Assembly (NCBI GenBank): GCA_025362255.1
Contig: JANYGY010000197.1
Location: forward strand, 1 to 17,369
Direction of reading: 5' to 3'
Source of the DNA: Planctomycetales bacterium
GTDB lineage: Bacteria > Planctomycetota > UBA11346
Length of the DNA: 17,369 nt
Made by a program: the position numbers and the translations under genes. The notes under the pieces are model-generated. The model was not told the DNA's origin and made no database searches. It saw only the letters and a list, made by a program, of their open reading frames with translations. How positions within the stretch are numbered: the stretch's first letter is position 1; each line of letters opens with the position of its first letter. Below, in pieces: positions 14,942 to 17,369 of this stretch.

Positions 14942-15811
14942 TCAGATCCGCACCACGTCCACCGCCACCCGGACCGTCGCGGCGCCGCCGCCGAGGATCA
15001 TCCCCCGCAGGGGGCTGACGTCGGCGAAGTCGCGGCCGAATCCCAGGGTCAGATGGCGCTCTGCAGGCAAGCAGTCGTTGGTCGGATCGAGGTCGACCCA
15101 ATCGTCGCCGCACCAGACCTGCGCCCAGGCATGCGAGGCGTCTGAGCCGATCAACCGGGCACGTCCCGCTGGCGGACTGGTTTCCAGATAGCCGCTGACG
15201 TAGCGCGCGGGCAAACCCAGCGCCCGCAGAGCGCCGATGAGGACGAGGGTGAAATCCTGGCAAACGCCGCGTCGACGGGCGAGGGCTTCAAGCACTGGCG
15301 TGGTCACGGTGGTGGCGTCGCTGTCGTAGGTGAACTCGGTATGGATCCGGTGACTGAGCGCGGCGGCGGCCTCGAGGATCGGTCGTTCCGGGGTGAAGAT
15401 CGCGCGTGCGAACTCACTGAACGCAGAGTCAGCAGGCACCATTGCCGAGGGATAAGCGTATTCGACCACCGGCAGCAATTCCATCTGCTCAGCCCGCCGC
15501 ACGCAGTCGGCGATGGCCTCCCACGGCGGCGTCGCGCGTGGGTTCGGAGTTTCGGGAACCGTGCGTTCGATGGTTGAGCTCGCAGTCACCACCAGCTCGC
15601 GATGCGGCGTCTGCACCGTGATGGTCGCCACGTGGTTGCCGAAATAATCGCGGCTGCGATGGAACACGGTGGGCTCAGGTGAGACCAGCAGATGATGCCC
15701 GAGTACCCGTTGATGCGCCAGGTCGCGCGGCCCGAGATGCACCAGATTGTGCGACGCGGCGACCGCCTCCTGGTAATGATAGGTGGTGATGTGGGTCAAA
15801 GCGTAGCGCAT
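14942..15811 (-). CDS. Transglutaminase-like protease domain protein
   Basis: A cytoplasmic (no signal peptide) protein of 289 residues with the bacterial transglutaminase-like N-terminal beta region (about 1-85, starting MRYALTHITTYHYQEAV) and a transglutaminase/papain-fold catalytic core at about 145-245. The catalytic triad is visible: C184 in RRGVCQDFT, H227 in SHAWAQVW and D242 in WVDLDPTND. Such proteins cleave or transfer acyl groups on peptides. Its gene lies 7 bases downstream of the ATP-grasp/alpha-E gene on the same strand, so the two are almost certainly one operon. This linkage is known across many bacteria and is predicted to form a peptide ligation and processing system. The start ATG at 15811 has a weak AGGT about 6 bases upstream. 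The substrate is unknown. Confidence 0.92.
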   Translation of the reverse strand: MRYALTHITTYHYQEAVAASHNLVHLGPRDLAHQRVLGHHLLVSPEPTVFHRSRDYFGNHVATITVQTPHRELVVTASSTIERTVPETPNPRATPPWEAIADCVRRAEQMELLPVVEYAYPSAMVPADSAFSEFARAIFTPERPILEAAAALSHRIHTEFTYDSDATTVTTPVLEALARRRGVCQDFTLVLIGALRALGLPARYVSGYLETSPPAGRARLIGSDASHAWAQVWCGDDWVDLDPTNDCLPAERHLTLGFGRDFADVSPLRGMILGGGAATVRVAVDVVRI

Positions 15812-15818
15812 GATAAAC

Positions 15819-17369
15819 CTAGAATACCGTCGCCACGGCGTGGCTCAGGTAGAGCGAGGTGATCACCTCTGACAGCCGCACTAGGTCATCGGCGGTCCGC
15901 GCGAGCAGCTCGTCGAGTTCGGCGCGCCGCGGAGAGCTGCACAGGGCTTCGGGATTGGCGAGATCGATCGCCGTATGCAGTTGACGGGCGATGCGCTGAG
16001 CTGCGGTCGGCAGCACCCGTGAGCGTTCGCCGGGAATCAGCTCAAGGTGTTCGACGATGCGCGCGAGCTGAAAGGCGACCGAGCGCGGATTGGTGCTGTC
16101 GATCAGCAGCAGGTCGACCACGGCGGCGGTCTGCAGGGTCGTCAGGTAGCGGTTGCGGTAGGTGATCGAACTGTCCGCCACCGCGAGCAGGGTGTCGAGC
16201 AGGGCCGCGCCGCCGTTGCGGGTGCGCAGCAATTCGACGAGGTGCTGACTGCGTTCAAGGCGTCGGCCAAGATCGAGAAAGCACCACGCCGGCCCACGCG
16301 TGGTGTTTTCCATGCCCATGCCAGAAAGGGCGGCGAGCTCGGTCAGCAGACGGTCGAGGCGGGCGATTGCGTCTTCGTTGGCGCTCACCCGCTCCAGCCG
16401 ATTGATGATCCGCCACGTGTCATTGGACAGGCGGTCACGCACCGCGAAAGCCGACCGTCTGAGATTCACCAGGCCCGCCGGAATCGCGGCGGGGTTGCTG
16501 GGATCCTGAGCCAGCAGCAGCAATGCCGAGGCATGGTCGGGCTTTGACTCATCAGGGCGCAGTCCGAGTTCGTCGATCAGGTGCATCACCGATTGAGTAT
16601 CGGTGCCGTCGGCGTGTTGACGCAAACCTTCGCGGACCAGCCGAGCGATGCTTTCACTGCGCTCGGCATACCGCCCAAGCCAGAAAAGATTGTCCGCCAC
16701 CCGGCTCGGCAGATCGGCACTGCCGCGTTTCAAGGTCACCGGTGCGCTCGCGGGTTGCAGCAGGCTGACCGGCGCGATCGGGCCGGAGGCCAGCACCCAC
16801 GTATCCTTGACGCCGCTGTCTTTTTCGTGCGGTGTGGCGTCATGAGGAGCTGAACCGCGCGACGAGGTCTGGCTGATCCGGGTCAGCCCGCCGGCCATCA
16901 CCGCATATCCCTCTGCTTCGTCGGCATCGGCAACGGCAAAGATCCGCAACGACATCGGACGCGGCACCAGACGATAGCCATTGCCGGTTTTTTCCAGGCA
17001 CGGAGTAGTCGAGGTCGTCAACCGTTGCTGGCCGATCCACGCCTGCGGAGCATGACGGATCCGGGCGATCAGCGCGGCCCGCTCCTCGGCAGGCAACGAC
17101 TCGGCCAGGATGCTCTGCCCCCGCGCGCCAAAGGCGGGTCGCACGATCACCTCATCGAGTCGACGGATCAGGGCTTCGCTATCATTCCAGATCGTCGGCA
17201 CCGCAGTCAGCCGGAGTTCTTCGCCCAGCAGGTGGCGGGCCAGGCGTTCACCGATCGGCAGCAGCGCCGCATTTTCACCGAGGCCGCTGCCGAGCGCGTT
17301 GGCGACCGCGACGTTGCCCGCGCGAACCGCACCGGTCAGCCCGGTGACGCCCAGCAGAGAATCGCTGCG
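15819..17369 (-). CDS. Circularly permuted ATP-grasp / alpha-E fusion protein (N-terminus outside window)
   Basis: The reading frame is open from the right edge to the TAG at 15819, giving 516 visible residues; the GTG at 17201 is an internal valine, not the start. The visible first part belongs to a circularly permuted ATP-grasp domain: VRAGNVAVANALGSGLGEN (about 15-33), then PIGERLARHLLGEEL, RPMSLRIFAV, VMAGGLTRIS and KDTWVLASG. These are the hallmarks of the peptide-ligase-like family formerly DUF404/407. From about residue 222 (SRVADNLFWLGRYAERSE) to the end is an all-helical alpha-E domain (formerly DUF403). In many bacteria these are two genes; here they are fused, as in part of the family. 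The linked transglutaminase-like gene supports a role in making or modifying peptides. The catalytic N-terminal ATP-binding part lies outside the window, so activity cannot be judged. Confidence 0.92.
   Translation of the reverse strand, partial: RSDSLLGVTGLTGAVRAGNVAVANALGSGLGENAALLPIGERLARHLLGEELRLTAVPTIWNDSEALIRRLDEVIVRPAFGARGQSILAESLPAEERAALIARIRHAPQAWIGQQRLTTSTTPCLEKTGNGYRLVPRPMSLRIFAVADADEAEGYAVMAGGLTRISQTSSRGSAPHDATPHEKDSGVKDTWVLASGPIAPVSLLQPASAPVTLKRGSADLPSRVADNLFWLGRYAERSESIARLVREGLRQHADGTDTQSVMHLIDELGLRPDESKPDHASALLLLAQDPSNPAAIPAGLVNLRRSAFAVRDRLSNDTWRIINRLERVSANEDAIARLDRLLTELAALSGMGMENTTRGPAWCFLDLGRRLERSQHLVELLRTRNGGAALLDTLLAVADSSITYRNRYLTTLQTAAVVDLLLIDSTNPRSVAFQLARIVEHLELIPGERSRVLPTAAQRIARQLHTAIDLANPEALCSSPRRAELDELLARTADDLVRLSEVITSLYLSHAVATVF

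Noticed and set aside
17199..17201. GTG as start of the alpha-E protein
   Set aside because: The frame continues without a stop to the window edge, and the upstream residues match the ATP-grasp family (VANALGSGLGEN), so the codon is internal.
1..17369. CRISPR arrays, tRNA genes, insertion sequences or prophage genes
   Set aside because: I saw no regularly spaced repeats with spacers, no tRNA cloverleaf, and no transposase, integrase or phage-like protein in any frame.

Overview
The window holds a complete high-affinity phosphate uptake and phosphate-sensing locus, the gene for ribosomal protein S1, and a right-hand accessory segment. DNA is moderately GC-rich and the genome is clearly bacterial. 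A divergent AraC-family regulator / phytanoyl-CoA dioxygenase pair, a GCAGAG-rich intergenic sequence and long PstC/PstA permeases fit an environmental Gram-negative, most plausibly of the Planctomycetota/Verrucomicrobiota/Lentisphaerota (PVC) group. This placement is an inference from gene style only and is not certain.

Region 1 (1-10127, all + strand) is the phosphate island. It starts inside a PiT-type low-affinity phosphate permease. After a 114-bp gap with an AT-rich possible Pho box comes pstS-pstC-pstA-pstB-phoU-phoB-phoR. PstS captures phosphate in the periplasm, PstC and PstA form the membrane channel, and PstB drives it with ATP. PhoU links transporter state to the PhoR kinase, which phosphorylates PhoB. 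Genes are tightly packed: pstC/pstA overlap by ATGA, and pstB-phoU and phoU-phoB are separated by about 10 bases. The exceptions are a strong 17-bp hairpin between pstS and pstC and about 100 bp between phoB and phoR that carries three tandem 14-bp repeats and a hairpin. PstC and PstA are both of the long type: PstC has about 390 extracytoplasmic residues before its permease domain, and PstA has a predicted coiled coil.

Region 2 (10128-12064) holds a non-coding stretch with a purine-rich GCAGAG repeat, a strong terminator between the convergent phoR and rpsA, and rpsA on the - strand with six S1 domains.

Region 3 (12065-13077, + strand) encodes an unrecognised exported protein that looks like a small outer-membrane beta barrel.

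Region 4 (13097-14937) holds an AraC-family regulator and a phytanoyl-CoA dioxygenase-family enzyme. They are divergent, and their outermost start codons lie in opposite arms of one perfect 9-5-9 palindrome.

Region 5 (14942-17369, - strand) holds a transglutaminase-like protease and, upstream of it, a fusion of a circularly permuted ATP-grasp domain with an alpha-E domain, cut by the right edge. This pair belongs to a conserved neighbourhood predicted to ligate and process peptides. The most notable non-coding signals are the 13973-13995 palindrome, the pstS-pstC hairpin and the phoB-phoR repeats.
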